From Silene noctiflora (taxonomy: Eukaryota > Streptophyta > Magnoliopsida > Caryophyllales > Caryophyllaceae), in NCBI GenBank assembly GCA_009801015.1, contig VHZZ01000001.1:1210950-1246301 (forward strand): a DNA stretch of 35,352 bases, in the 5' to 3' direction. Positions 1-10,800 of the stretch are shown in pieces; the stretch's first letter is position 1; every line of letters begins with the position of its first letter. The position numbers and the translations under genes were made by a program. Below the pieces are notes generated by a model that ran no database searches, was not told where the DNA came from, and saw nothing but the letters and a program-made list of their open reading frames with translations.

Positions 1-236
1 TTATGAATTTAATAAAAATATTAGAGTTTAATTATAAATCCATATTTATTGAAAAGATAATAATTCAATGAAAGAAAATTTCACTTATTTCCTAAATTTA
101 GGAGATGCTTTTTGGAGGAAAAATTAAGAGAGTTTTTATTCTCTTAATAGTAAATAAAGGGGATTTATTTGAGTTTTGATGACGACTAACTATGTTACTA
201 CCATAGATTCTCATACAATGACATTGAATCTAGTCT

Positions 237-378
237 CGCATCGTTTCGACTCACTTAAACTGAATCATCGTATCTTATATACCAGTCTATAATTTGTCTT
301 ATATCTTCTTATATACTAGTTTAACCTCATATTGTTTCGACTCACTTAAACTGTATGTATTTTCGTATCTTAAATACA
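237..378. repeat. imperfect direct repeat, about 90 bp period
   Basis: Two similar segments, roughly 237-286 and 327-378, share TTTCGACTCACTTAAACTG followed by a related tract with CGTATCTTA. The sequence shows a local duplication in AT-rich intergenic DNA. No coding function is visible. Confidence 0.6.
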
Positions 379-1205
379 ATTACATTTCCTTATGATTGAT
401 GTAATTTGAGACTTTATTTACTAGGTCGTGAAGGAAAAATACATTGGACCTAAACTTTCCAACAATAAGAACAAATTTAATTTGATCGAACCTAGTGCTA
501 CGCCAAATTAAGCTAACTTTACAAATCACTAATTACTTGCTTTCGTCTTCTTTCGAATCAAAGCATTATATTATATTTTGTAATTTAATGACTTTGCTAT
601 TTTATATTCCGTATATATTTTGTAATTTAACGAGTTTTACGAAAAGAAATCTAATTTAAACAGTCCAACAATTAAATAAGAAACATTACGATGTAAAATT
701 TCCTCCAAATAAATCCTACTTTTTTTCAAATGAACTGATTTTTAGTAACTTATTCGGAATTGCTCATAAAAATCGGTCCCATTAAGTTACACCGTGATTA
801 TTTAACAATTTTTTTTTTCGACGACTTTAACAAATTAATTTTGCTTTTAAGTTACAATCATCTTAAATTTGTTTATATAACTGTAACACCCCTGCTCACT
901 AGGTTGGGAGCGTTCACTCACGATAGCTTGTCAAGTTGTGTACGTGGCTCACAAATCAGCACGGGTCATTTCCATCTCATTTTATCCCAGGAGGTCAACC
1001 ATCTTAAAGCTACTCTCAATCAAGCACGCTTAACTATCAAGTTCTTTTGCATGAATAACCAGAAAAGAATGTGTACTTTGTTGATATGAGTAGTACTTTT
1101 AATCTCTTTAAGCACTAACTAGATAACCATAAACTACTCTTAATCAAGCACGTGTTCGGTTAAGTGGAGTATTACAATAACCATAAACCAACAATCTAAC
1201 ACAAA

Positions 1206-1317
1206 ATGAATCACCTAACATGAAAAAATATCGTTTCGAGGACAGTCGATTTGACATCGGTATGAATCACCTAACATGAAAAAATATCGTTTCAAAGACA
1301 GTCGATTTAGCATCGGG
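1206..1317. repeat. two-unit 56 bp tandem repeat
   Basis: Units 1206-1261 and 1262-1317 begin with ATGAATCACCTAACATGAAA and differ at only a few positions. The high identity indicates a recent duplication. No longer array is present. Confidence 0.85.
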
Positions 1318-1835
1318 TTGATACGCTTTGGAATGTATGAAAACATAGTCTAGCACGAGTAGTAATATAATACCATTTCCAAGATTAGCGCGATCATTCC
1401 AAAAGTTGATTAAGAATTGGGTGAGCTAATTGACAATAACACAAACCTTGTAAAATGGTCTAAACGAAGTCGTTTCATATCACTTTATTGACTTTAATGG
1501 CTTAAAATAAAATTACACCTTCCCTTTTATGCCAATTTTTTCTTGTGGAAAGGTGAACTACTACAACACAACTCTTCCTAACATTATTCTATGCTTTCCC
1601 CTCTCTATTTCCAACTTGCAATTTGATCTTTTAGGGTTCTTGTCAACACAATTTCTCATCTGTGACAGGCTAAATCCGTCACAAGCTTGTGACCGTCACA
1701 AGCAAGACAGACTGTCTTGTCAATTGCATGCCTTTAATTAATTTGTTGGTTTATCTATACTTAGCATTTGTTTTATGTGAGTGTGATTTGATGCCATTCA
1801 TTTTAATTTGGGTGGTGCATCATTGTCAATATTTC

Positions 1836-1877
1836 ACATCGGATTACAATTGATTAACATCGGATTATAATTGATTA
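1836..1877. repeat. two-unit 21 bp tandem repeat
   Basis: ACATCGGATTACAATTGATT (1836) is followed directly by ACATCGGATTATAATTGATT (1857), with one difference between the units. A simple local duplication. Confidence 0.85.
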
Positions 1878-2149
1878 ACGATGAGAGAATTTAATGGACC
1901 CCGCTTGATGCGCAGAGAAAACGTGACATTGATTATACATTTTTGTAGTGCGTCAGATGAGAAATGAATTTAGTATCAAGTACAATAATATAAATTAAAT
2001 TGAATATGAACTCAAAGTCGTAGCATATCGTATATAGTCCCTACTAGGGTTGCCGGGCTGCATTCGTATCAGTCACCAGGTTTAAAAGTACTTTCGTATA
2101 TCAGATCTTTTCTCCCAAATTGATCGAATATTTAAAGTAAATCACATTC

Positions 2150-2533
2150 AGGTCCTGTTTGATAAACAATGGATTAGTTTCAGCATAAGCAGATTATAAG
2201 TGGCAGATTGCAAAAGCTGATTATAAGTGGCAGATTTTATCAGAAGGTTTGACTAGCATATTACAATTGACATAATTAATTTGAGTGTTTGATACATGGT
2301 CTGGCAGATTAGGATTAGTAGATTGTTAGTTTTCTTTGTAAAATAAAGTAAACTTTACTATTTTACAATATGCTAACCAACAACATATTGTAAAACAGCA
2401 TATTGTCCCCAAATATGCTGTTTCAATATGTTGTTTACCAAACACTAAAATTAGTATATTGATTAGTCAAACATGCTAAAACCCTTGAATATGCTAAAAA
2501 TTGGCCAATATGCCGTTTACCAAACAGGGCCTC
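2150..2533. mobile_element. MITE-like element with CCTGTTTG termini
   Basis: The left end GGTCCTGTTTGATAAAC at 2151 is matched in inverted orientation by GTTTACCAAACAGGGCC ending near 2532. The interior of about 385 bp has no coding capacity and carries short internal repeats such as ATTATAAGTGGCAGATT (twice, near 2190 and 2220). This fits a non-autonomous DNA transposon. Target duplications are not convincing (AATCACAT on the left, AATCAAAA on the right), so the superfamily (hAT or PIF/Harbinger) is open. Confidence 0.7.
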
Positions 2534-2935
2534 AATCAAAAAAGACTTTTGGTATATACTTGGACATTCGATTTTCGTATATGTATGTTCTCGAGTTGCT
2601 AAATTGGGTGTTTATACGAGTTTTCCTTTTTTTTTAATATAAATACTTAAATAGTTTTTCCATAGTCAATTAATTAGTATGAATAGACAAACTTTTTATA
2701 CATGGGAATGTGATTATTTTAATTTCCTTTTTAAAAACATAGGTTGGTTTTTCAATCACAGTTTATATTGCAAAAAATCCATTAGAATTTAGAACTAGAA
2801 CAAGTCCTTTGTTATTACGTGGATAATTCAAAGTATTCTAGACACAAGCCGGCTAATAAAGACGAAAATAATTGAAGAAAATAACACAGCTGTACTTCAT
2901 ACATGATCCTACAATTAATCAAAATAATTCATTAC

Positions 2936-3098
2936 CAGTGGTGGACGGGGCTAGCAGGGGCGGCCACCCCATGACAGTTGAGTTTCGAAGTTTTTAATTA
3001 ATTTTTTCGAATTTTTTCGAGTGTCCCTTATATTATTACCCATCCGGCTTCCTAAACATTTTCGCCCACCCTAAACTCAAATTCTGGCCCCGCCACCG
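2936..3098. mobile_element. 163 bp hAT-type MITE
   Basis: The left end CAGTGGTGGACGGGGC and the inverted right end (reverse complement CGGTGGCGGGGCCAGAA) form imperfect terminal inverted repeats. They are flanked by near-identical 8 bp duplications, TTCATTAC (2928-2935) and TTCATCAC (3099-3106). An 8 bp duplication is the known hallmark of hAT insertions. Ends starting CAGTGGCGGA are common in plant genomes. There is no coding capacity, so it would depend on a transposase encoded elsewhere. The single mismatch between duplications suggests moderate age. Confidence 0.8.
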
Positions 3099-3306
3099 TT
3101 CATCACCCAATTCTCTCAATTCACTTAACACTAATACATCTCTAATTATCAAAACTTCAAAAATCTTACCAAAATTCAGTATTAAAAATTCGGATCGAAA
3201 ATTAACGTCATTATTATAAATTTGTAACTCGAATCTGAAATAAATAACATAAATAGGATTAATTGTAATATGTTGTCTCACACACGATCGATTAAAGGGG
3301 TCGCAG

Positions 3307-3760
3307 TAGACCTGACAAATCGGGTCAACGGGTCGGGTTTTGATCGGGCCGGATCCGTTCGGGTCATTCATTGATTTCGGGTTAATTCGGGTCGGCTCAG
3401 GTCATTTCAGGTTTCAGGTCTATTTCGGGTTGTTAGTCAAGTCAGTTTCGGATGAGGTCATTTTCGGGTCGGGTCATTTTCGGGTCAATGAATAAGAGAG
3501 AAAAAGTTATTTCATGTCTTTTCGGTTCAATTAGAGTTATGTTTTATCAGGTCATTTTCGGGTTGGGTGGTTTTGGAACGGGTTATTTTAGGGTCGGGTC
3601 AGTTACGGGGAAAGAAAGCTCGGGTATGTTCGGATCGGGTCAGGTCAGTTCGGGTTTTCGGGTCACATTCGGGTGATGTAGTTCGGGTCATTTCGGGTCT
3701 CAGGTCAGCCTTTTCGGATCGGGTCAAACGGGTCGGGTTTCATTTATGGTTGTCATTATG
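3307..3760. mobile_element. GC-rich CGGGTC word-repeat element, likely non-autonomous DNA transposon
   Basis: The segment is dominated by irregularly spaced CGGGTC/CGGGTT words (about 23 by hand count), often as TTTCGGGTCA. The left end TAGACCTGACAAATCGGG resembles the ends of the elements at 26520 and 27881. Near the right end TTGTCA (3750-3755) is the inverse of the TGACAA in the left end. A clean target duplication was not found, so the borders are approximate. Reading frames inside it on both strands are products of the repeat and are not genes. Confidence 0.55.
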
Positions 3761-3825
3761 CCCGAATTTGCACTATAATTTATACTAACATTGAACTAAA
3801 AATCTATATAAGTTAGGCATACATT

Positions 3826-3951
3826 AGCCCTGTTTTTTTGGGTTGAATGAAGCTGAACTAAACTGAATTGAGCTGAACTCAACTGAAATTTTCTGAATAT
3901 AGATAAACTTAGGTGAATGAAAGCTGAAATTAAGCGAAAAAACACAGCCTT
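3826..3951. mobile_element. short MITE rich in CTGAACTGAA words
   Basis: The ends TAGCCCTGTTTTTTTGGGTT and AAGCGAAAAAACACAGCCTT are imperfect inverses of each other. The interior repeats TGAACTGAACT-like words (for example AGCTGAACTAAACTGAATTG). The same word family recurs near 27509-27712 and, in reverse orientation, near 10745-10845. Likely a non-autonomous DNA transposon; no clear target duplication was found. Confidence 0.6.
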
Positions 3952-4308
3952 AAACTAGTGATTAAAACAAAAGTATCAAAATAACAGATCACAAGTTCAA
4001 ATCTTCTTCTTACAATAAAGTAGCGGTTGCGAATTACCTTCAATCGATCTAAAAAGTGGAGAATTAAATTATAGTGAGATGATGATGATGATAATCACAG
4101 AAATTAAAAGGCTTTAGCTGACTTTCCATACCAAATTTCAACCGTGCAACCTAACCCCATGTTGAATAAAATCACTACTGCCTCCATTATAAATTCATTT
4201 CACATATTCCGTCACGGAATTACCATATAAACACCAAATTATTTCACAATAATTATATCTCCATTTTTACACCAATGTTTTGCTAAAATCTCGTAAAAAA
4301 CTCGAAAA

Positions 4309-6828
4309 ATGCCTCTAAGCAAACTTTGTTACATTCTTCCTACAGTTGATATAGCCGAAGAAGTCGGCGAACCCGACTCGACGGCTTTTGCGAAGGGAGG
4401 GTCATGTCCGAGAAAGGACCGTCGCACTTGCCTGTCCGTAATTAAAAACGCGTTAAGGCGGGTTTATTATTGTGGGTGCGACGGTCCCGGTCCATTTATT
4501 TTTACCAAAGGTAAAAATAATGTTACGAGACAGTTGTCGTTTCATGATATAACCGGAGTTGAATTAGTTGAATTTACTAACAAGGTGGACAGTAAAAATC
4601 AACCAAGGATTTTTAGTTACGCTGAGCTTTATATTGGTAGTAAAGGGTTTAATGAGACTGAGCTTCTCGGTTCGGGCGGGTTTGGTCGGGTTTACAAGGC
4701 GGTTTTACCGAGTGATGGGACTGAGGTTGCGGTTAAGTGTGTGGCGGAAAACCGTGAGACTATTGAAAAGACTTTTGCCGCGGAGCTGGTTGCGGTGGCG
4801 CATTTGCGTCACCGCAACCTGGTTAGGCTTCGTGGGTGGTGTGTACATGAAGACCAGTTACTCCTTGTGTATGACTACATGCCGAACAGGAGTCTCGACC
4901 GGGTAATTTTCAAACGGGTCGAGACTCCTGGTTCGGGTTTAGATTATGAACAGCGTCGCCGTATAGTTGTAGGACTTGCGGCAGCGCTGTTTTATTTACA
5001 TGAACAGTTGGAGACGCAAATAATTCACAGAGACGTGAAAAGTAGTAATGTTATGTTGGACTCGAGTTTTAATGCTAGGCTTGGTGATTTCGGATTAGCG
5101 AGGTGGGTCGAACACCATGATCTCGAATCACGGATCAAAGCTCCGTCTATGAGAGATTACGACGATCAATTCAAACTAGCTGAAACTACAAGAATTGGAG
5201 GTACAATTGGGTACTTACCTCCTGAAAGTTTTCTAAAAAGATACGTTGCAACGGCTAAATCAGATGTTTTTAGTTTCGGGATTGTTGTTTTAGAAGTTGT
5301 TTCGGGTAGACGAGCAGTCGATCTTGCTTACCCGGACGACAAGATTATATTACTTGATTGGGTCCGTCGACTGGCGGACCAAGGGAAGCTTCTAGAAGGT
5401 GCTGATCCAAGGCTTCCAGACGGGTCATATGCGCTATATGAAATGGAACGGTTGATCCATATCGGACTGTTGTGTACGGTCCATGACCCGAAATCTAGGC
5501 CTAATATGAAATGGGTTCTGGATGCTCTTTGTGGTAATGTTATGGGTAAACTTCCTGCTCTTCCTTCTTTCAAGAGTCACCCTTTGTACATTTCCATGTC
5601 ATCTTCTTCTGATGATACTAGTTCCGGAAAGTCGACGACTATCACGTTTACTAGTCACAAGATGGATGATTCGACTACTTCTACAATCTACATTACCGCG
5701 GTTGGTAAGACCATATTTGTCACAGCAGACGATGGTGAACGTTCAAACTCGGGTTCAGGAAAAAAGCCGTGTTTGGGTTCAGGTTCGGGTTCAGAATCAA
5801 GCTCGGGAAAACATTTTCCAGTTGTTGAGACACCAAGAGAAATATCATTCCAGGAGATTATATCAGCAACCGACAATTTCTCTGATAAGTATAGAGTAGC
5901 TGAGCTGGATTTTGGAACGGCATATCACGGATTTCTTGAAAACCGTCACCATGTCCTGGTCAAGAGGTTGAACATGAAGACATGCCCTGCTTTGCGTGCC
6001 CGGTTCTCCACTGAGCTGCAAAACCTAGGGAGGCTACGTCACCGGAACCTGATTCAGCTCAGAGGATGGTGCACTGAACAAGGAGAAATGCTCGTTGTTT
6101 ACGACTACTTGGCTAGCCGTCTTTTAAGCCATATGCTCTTCCACCATCAACAACATAACAATGTCCTTAAATGGAGTCATCGGTATAATATAATAAGGTC
6201 GCTTGCATCAGCGGTTCTGTATTTACACGAGGAATGGGATGAACAAGTCATTCACAAGAACATCACCTCATCTTCTGTGGTTGTCGACCCAGACATGAAC
6301 CCGAGGCTAACCAGCTTCGCTCTTGCCGAGTTCCTAACCAGAAATGAGCACGACCACCATGTAACACCCAGCTCCACAAACTCAGTTCGTGGGATCTTTG
6401 GGTACATGGCTCCAGAGTACATGAACTCAGGAGAAGCCAACACAGGAGCTGATGTCTACAGCTTTGGAGTTGTGGTTCTAGAGGTCATAACCGGACAAAT
6501 GGCTGTCGATTGTAGGCATCCCGAGGTAATGTTAGTCAAAAGGGTTCGCGAATTTGAGGGTACATTGAGGTGTATAGAAGAACTAGCTGACCCGAACATG
6601 GACGGGCAGTATGACTTAAAACAGTTTGTTAGACTGGTAATGCTGGGACTGGCTTGTACACATTCCGACCCTTTGTTAAGACCAAGCATGAGACAGATTG
6701 CCAGCATTTTAGACGGAAACAGTTTGCGCCTTGTAGAAAGCCGTAAAGAAGGGGTAGAAGAATGGAAGCAAAGAAATTCTCTTTCTTTGTCATATATTCG
6801 AAGAATTCAGGCATTAGGACTTCAGTAA
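4309..6828 (+). CDS. LECRKS2: tandem-kinase receptor-like protein, lectin-receptor-kinase S.2 type
   Basis: Single-exon gene for an 839-residue protein. An in-frame TAA 15 bases before the ATG fixes the start. It carries two serine/threonine kinase domains in a row, with no visible lectin domain, signal peptide or membrane segment. Domain 1 (about 117-410) is complete: glycine loop GSGGFG at 121-126, lysine in AVK at 143, HRD at 240-242, DFG at 260-262 and an RLK-type GTIGYLPPES segment. A Ser/Gly-rich linker (about 425-505) leads to domain 2 (about 526-820). There the glycine loop is degenerate, HRD is HKN (649-651) and DFG is SFA (669-671), which predicts a pseudokinase. Length and architecture match Arabidopsis LecRK-S.2 (AP4.3A, about 850 aa), which also has a degenerate second domain as I remember it. 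Domain 1 probably phosphorylates substrates in the cytoplasm and domain 2 probably scaffolds or regulates; the pathway is unknown. The symbol is by similarity. Confidence 0.9.
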   Translation: MPLSKLCYILPTVDIAEEVGEPDSTAFAKGGSCPRKDRRTCLSVIKNALRRVYYCGCDGPGPFIFTKGKNNVTRQLSFHDITGVELVEFTNKVDSKNQPRIFSYAELYIGSKGFNETELLGSGGFGRVYKAVLPSDGTEVAVKCVAENRETIEKTFAAELVAVAHLRHRNLVRLRGWCVHEDQLLLVYDYMPNRSLDRVIFKRVETPGSGLDYEQRRRIVVGLAAALFYLHEQLETQIIHRDVKSSNVMLDSSFNARLGDFGLARWVEHHDLESRIKAPSMRDYDDQFKLAETTRIGGTIGYLPPESFLKRYVATAKSDVFSFGIVVLEVVSGRRAVDLAYPDDKIILLDWVRRLADQGKLLEGADPRLPDGSYALYEMERLIHIGLLCTVHDPKSRPNMKWVLDALCGNVMGKLPALPSFKSHPLYISMSSSSDDTSSGKSTTITFTSHKMDDSTTSTIYITAVGKTIFVTADDGERSNSGSGKKPCLGSGSGSESSSGKHFPVVETPREISFQEIISATDNFSDKYRVAELDFGTAYHGFLENRHHVLVKRLNMKTCPALRARFSTELQNLGRLRHRNLIQLRGWCTEQGEMLVVYDYLASRLLSHMLFHHQQHNNVLKWSHRYNIIRSLASAVLYLHEEWDEQVIHKNITSSSVVVDPDMNPRLTSFALAEFLTRNEHDHHVTPSSTNSVRGIFGYMAPEYMNSGEANTGADVYSFGVVVLEVITGQMAVDCRHPEVMLVKRVREFEGTLRCIEELADPNMDGQYDLKQFVRLVMLGLACTHSDPLLRPSMRQIASILDGNSLRLVESRKEGVEEWKQRNSLSLSYIRRIQALGLQ

Positions 6829-7875
6829 CTCTCGTATTTTATTTCTTCAGTTAAAATTTTCGCGTTTATAATCCATCATATGTATATACTATTAGTAAGA
6901 AGAATGTGTGGATTAGTTTTGTTTTGTTTGTTGATTATTCAAGAAAAGCATCTTATTTCTGTGCTGTATGTTGATCATTGAATTTTACGAGTTATACACC
7001 AGAAAATCCGAAAAAAAGTGGAAAATCATACAGCAATTTTTCCTGCAGGAGGAGAAAACAGGTAGTTTGAACATTGTCTAATGCGTATAGATTATAATCA
7101 AAATCATACATACCGGAATTTTGACAGACCAAATTCAATGACCGGAATAGACCAGAATCGCAACATCGATAGGCCCAATTTAGGCAGTAGTTGACGCGTA
7201 CTTTGATAAAAACATGATGTCGATAGCTAATAAGCAGACACCCCTATTCATGATTTATCTATCAATGTAACCAATTGAGAAAAACATTAATAAACATGAC
7301 TCTGAACTACTGAACTTCGAATGTCCCGACATGTAACCAATTGATCCAACCGACCAAGTGATCAGCACTCGAAATGACTTGATAATAACCTATCCAATGC
7401 AGAAACAAACCTGACGTGATTATACAACTAGTGATATATTCCACAAGTTCATTATTCATATATGTTTACGTAAGTTCACATGTCAGCTATCTCAGCTATT
7501 AGAATCATGAGAACCCAACCTGCCTTGACCTTTTTGGACCTAAATTAAGTCACGGGACTTAACCGTTCCCGAATCTACCTAAAGTGACAAAAAGACACTT
7601 AATCTTGACCCAAATTAAACACGGTTGACTTGACTCTTAAACACTCTCGAAAAACTTACCGATCCAAAATAACATACCACTAAAGTGACTTGTAAAAGTC
7701 GTAGCTTTGACATAATTTAATTGACCCGATCCAAATTTCCTCAATCAACAACGCATCCGAATGACACAATTGACCGAGACGGAAAGAGCATCACTCAACT
7801 AACGTGTTAAACCCTCCCCATTTTTGTAAGAACAAGAGGGTTTAACAACAAGAAACAAGCTCAGTTCATTCATCA
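6829..7875. other. intergenic region between two co-oriented genes
   Basis: It should hold the 3' UTR of the tandem-kinase gene and the promoter and 5' UTR of the methyltransferase gene. No further reading frame, RNA gene or clear transposon was seen. The one conspicuous structure is the perfect inverted repeat at 7806-7846, listed separately. Confidence 0.6.
7806..7846. promoter_or_regulatory. perfect 11 bp inverted repeat just before the methyltransferase start codon
   Basis: GTTAAACCCTC (7806-7816) and GAGGGTTTAAC (7836-7846) are exact inverse copies around a 19-base spacer, ending 29 bases before the ATG at 7876. If transcribed it would form a stable 5' UTR hairpin; as DNA it presents two AAACCCT (telo-box-like) sites facing each other. 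Whether it lies in the mRNA is unknown. A regulatory role is inference. Confidence 0.5.
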
Positions 7876-10800
7876 ATGGCGTCTCTTCGTCGCTCAATCA
7901 CTCCAATCACCATGTCTCTTCTTCTCCGACGATCTCCTAAAGGTATACTCTCTCTTTCTCTCTGTCTTTTCGTCTCTCTATTTTCCAGCTAATTAATGTA
8001 AATTAACCATCATCATTAATCTGTTGATCGCACCTTCAACAGTCTCAGCTTTTACACCGATTTCTACCGCTTTCTTCTCTACTCTCGTCGACGCGAAACA
8101 GCCTATACTGGTATTTATCATTCTTTTGTTTTACTTAATGTATGATTGAATTAATTTGTAATAGATGGTAATGCGGCATGTATTGTTGTATTATCTCTTG
8201 TTTTAGGTGTGCAATTTCATACATTCGCCGTTTTATTTGATTGTATGATCGAATTAGTTTGTAGTAGATGGTAATGCGGCATGTATTTTTGATGTATGTG
8301 TTGTTTTAGGATTATTTCCGGGAATCAAAGGCTCGTTATTCTTTGGTTCTGTATTAGGATTGAATAAAGTAGAAATAGATCACTAAACTGGTTAGGGTAC
8401 TTTAATTGTGAAGTAACAGCCATTCAATGGAGTTCGCGACACAAGTTTTGTCTTCGGTCATTAGGAAACGGTATCTTTGTGTTGCTAGCACAAGGGTAAG
8501 GTTGCGTGTCTGCTTATATCTGACCCCCCCAATCTACCAATTTGCAGGAGCCCTTGAGACACCGGGGTAATGTTGTTGTGTTGTTTTAGGTTCGGGATTT
8601 TACATTCTGTGCTTTATAACCCTAATTTTGCCCGCTACTTCAGCTTTAATTAATTGTAGGATCGAATTTATTTGTATTAGATGGTATTGTGGCAGACTGG
8701 CAGGTGTTTTTGAATACTCTTGGCGGTTTATAACCCTAATTATAGCCACTTCTGTTTTATTAAATTGTATGATCGAATTGATTGTAATTAATGGTAATCA
8801 TGATGGCCACTTCTTCTGTTTTAAAAATTCTATGATTGAATTAATTCGTAAAAGATGGTAATGCAGCTGTTTTTTTTTAAATGCATTTTGAGTTTTGGTG
8901 CGATATAACCGTAATGATGGCCACTTCTTCAGTTTTAGTAACTTCTATGTTCGAATTAATTTGTAGCAGAAGGTAATGCATCAGGTAAATTTGATGTATG
9001 TGTTGTTTTAGGTGCGCGATTTCATACATTCGGCTCTTTATCACCCTAATTATGGCTACTTCTCCAAGAGATCTGGCCCTGTTGGTGTTTTGGAAACTAG
9101 CATCAAGTTCAATCAACTTCAAGGTTCCTTTTTTTTTTTGTCTTATTCCAGGTTTTGTACATTTGGTGCTTTATCACCCTGATTTTTAGAATGCTGAACT
9201 TTGATAATTGAGATTTGCTTGTTGTATATTTCAGCATTTGCTTTTGCAACTTCTTATTAGCCAATCACATTCTACTTTAAATTTAGGCAGGAAAGCGTAT
9301 TTGCGGCATTTAAATAAGATTTACAAGCAGAGTGAGATATCATGGTTTACTCCGGTGGAGCTCTTTAAGGTTAAGTCTCTGATTCTCTGGCCCAAGTACA
9401 TTACTATCATTACTATCTTTTATAAATTGCACTTGTTTTCTGTTATTCAGCTGTGTCATTGTAGCATTTGAGAACTGTAAAATGTCTGGCTCAAATTTAT
9501 TTTAGGGCTCTTATTCTCAATAAATTAGAAGTTAGATAATGTGTGCCCAATTTCTGTAAAGAAAAAAAAAATCGTGCGCATCATACAAGACTCTCGTGTT
9601 TGTGACTTTCTAGTTTATACTGAAAGGTTTTGGGACTGGGATATGGATATGAACTTGACTGTGTCTGCCGGGATACCTCGCTTGAAATTGCATGCTTTAA
9701 TGTTGTGTGTTCTTGTTCTTCTTCAGTGATGATCAAATTGTAATTCTCTTTATTTTTTTTTTCTATTACTAAAAAGTTCTGTTAATCTATCTCTTGCAGC
9801 CTTGGTATGCTCAAGGTATTGCTGAAGCCATTATGCGGACAGCTAATCTTTCAGTTCCATTAAAAGTGAGTATATTTCTTTCTCCATAGCTGAAATGACG
9901 CTATTTTTATTATGTAATCGACTATAAAGTCTTGGGTATAACAACCTGGCTTTGATGTGCTCCACCGTGGATATAAAAGCTCATCGGGTGCTTCATATTT
10001 GTTCCATTCAGATCTATGAAATAGGTGGTGGATCAGGGACTTGTGCAAAGGGTATTATGGATTATATAATGTTGAATGCTCCTCCACGAGTTTACAACAC
10101 CATGACTTACACGTAAGTGCACTATTCACCTTGGTTGGGTCTATAAAATAAATCAGCCATTGATATTTTTGTAGAGTTGCCTTTCATTAATATATTTTCC
10201 ATGTCTTTTGTGGCTTTGTAAATGGCATGATGGCAAAGGCTCCTCAAGAGTATATGCTGTTCTCCAAATGTTCTGGGCAATCTTGGATGCTTGAGTCTTG
10301 CATACCGCTTAAACAATCAAACTTGTGAGGGCGTTGTATCTTGACTTCTTGAGCCTTGGGGGAATCTTGGTGGATTAAATTTTATGGAAGTAGAAGGTAG
10401 CAAGGACCAATGGATGAATGAAAAACAGAAATGGATTAGGCCTCGGTCTTGCAGACTTAGGGCTTGTTTCGACTTTCGATTAGGGGATTTGAAGGGAAAG
10501 GAAGGGGAGGCAGAGCAAGATATGTAAAATGCCTTGTTTGGTTAGCAAATGAGGATGGAGGGAAATGGAGGGGGATTTGGAGGGATCCATTTTGCCTCCT
10601 CGAAGGCAAATCAAAATCCCTCTACCATAGGAATTTTTTTTGGAAATTGTATCCATATACTGATACTCCATTCCCCCTCCCTTTCCTTCCCTCTATCCAC
10701 CTCTCCTCCCTTTTCCCTCCTACTTTGCTATCCAAACAACCCCATAATTTCAGCTTTGTTCATTTCATTTGGCCAGCTCAGATCATTTCATTTTTTTTCG

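Larger units (their letters stand above)
1..2149. other. gene-free AT-rich intergenic region
   Basis: No open reading frame here looks like a gene; the two short frames at 760-1089 and 1529-1741 have no recognisable motif and biased, AT-driven composition. The stretch holds three small direct or tandem repeats, listed separately. Nothing else could be assigned. Confidence 0.6.

Noticed and set aside
3036-3788. Reading frames of 73-111 codons on both strands
   Set aside because: They run through the hAT MITE and the CGGGTC word repeat; composition explains them.
5328-6814. Several antisense or shifted frames within the tandem-kinase gene
   Set aside because: Shadows of a clear 839-residue kinase coding sequence.
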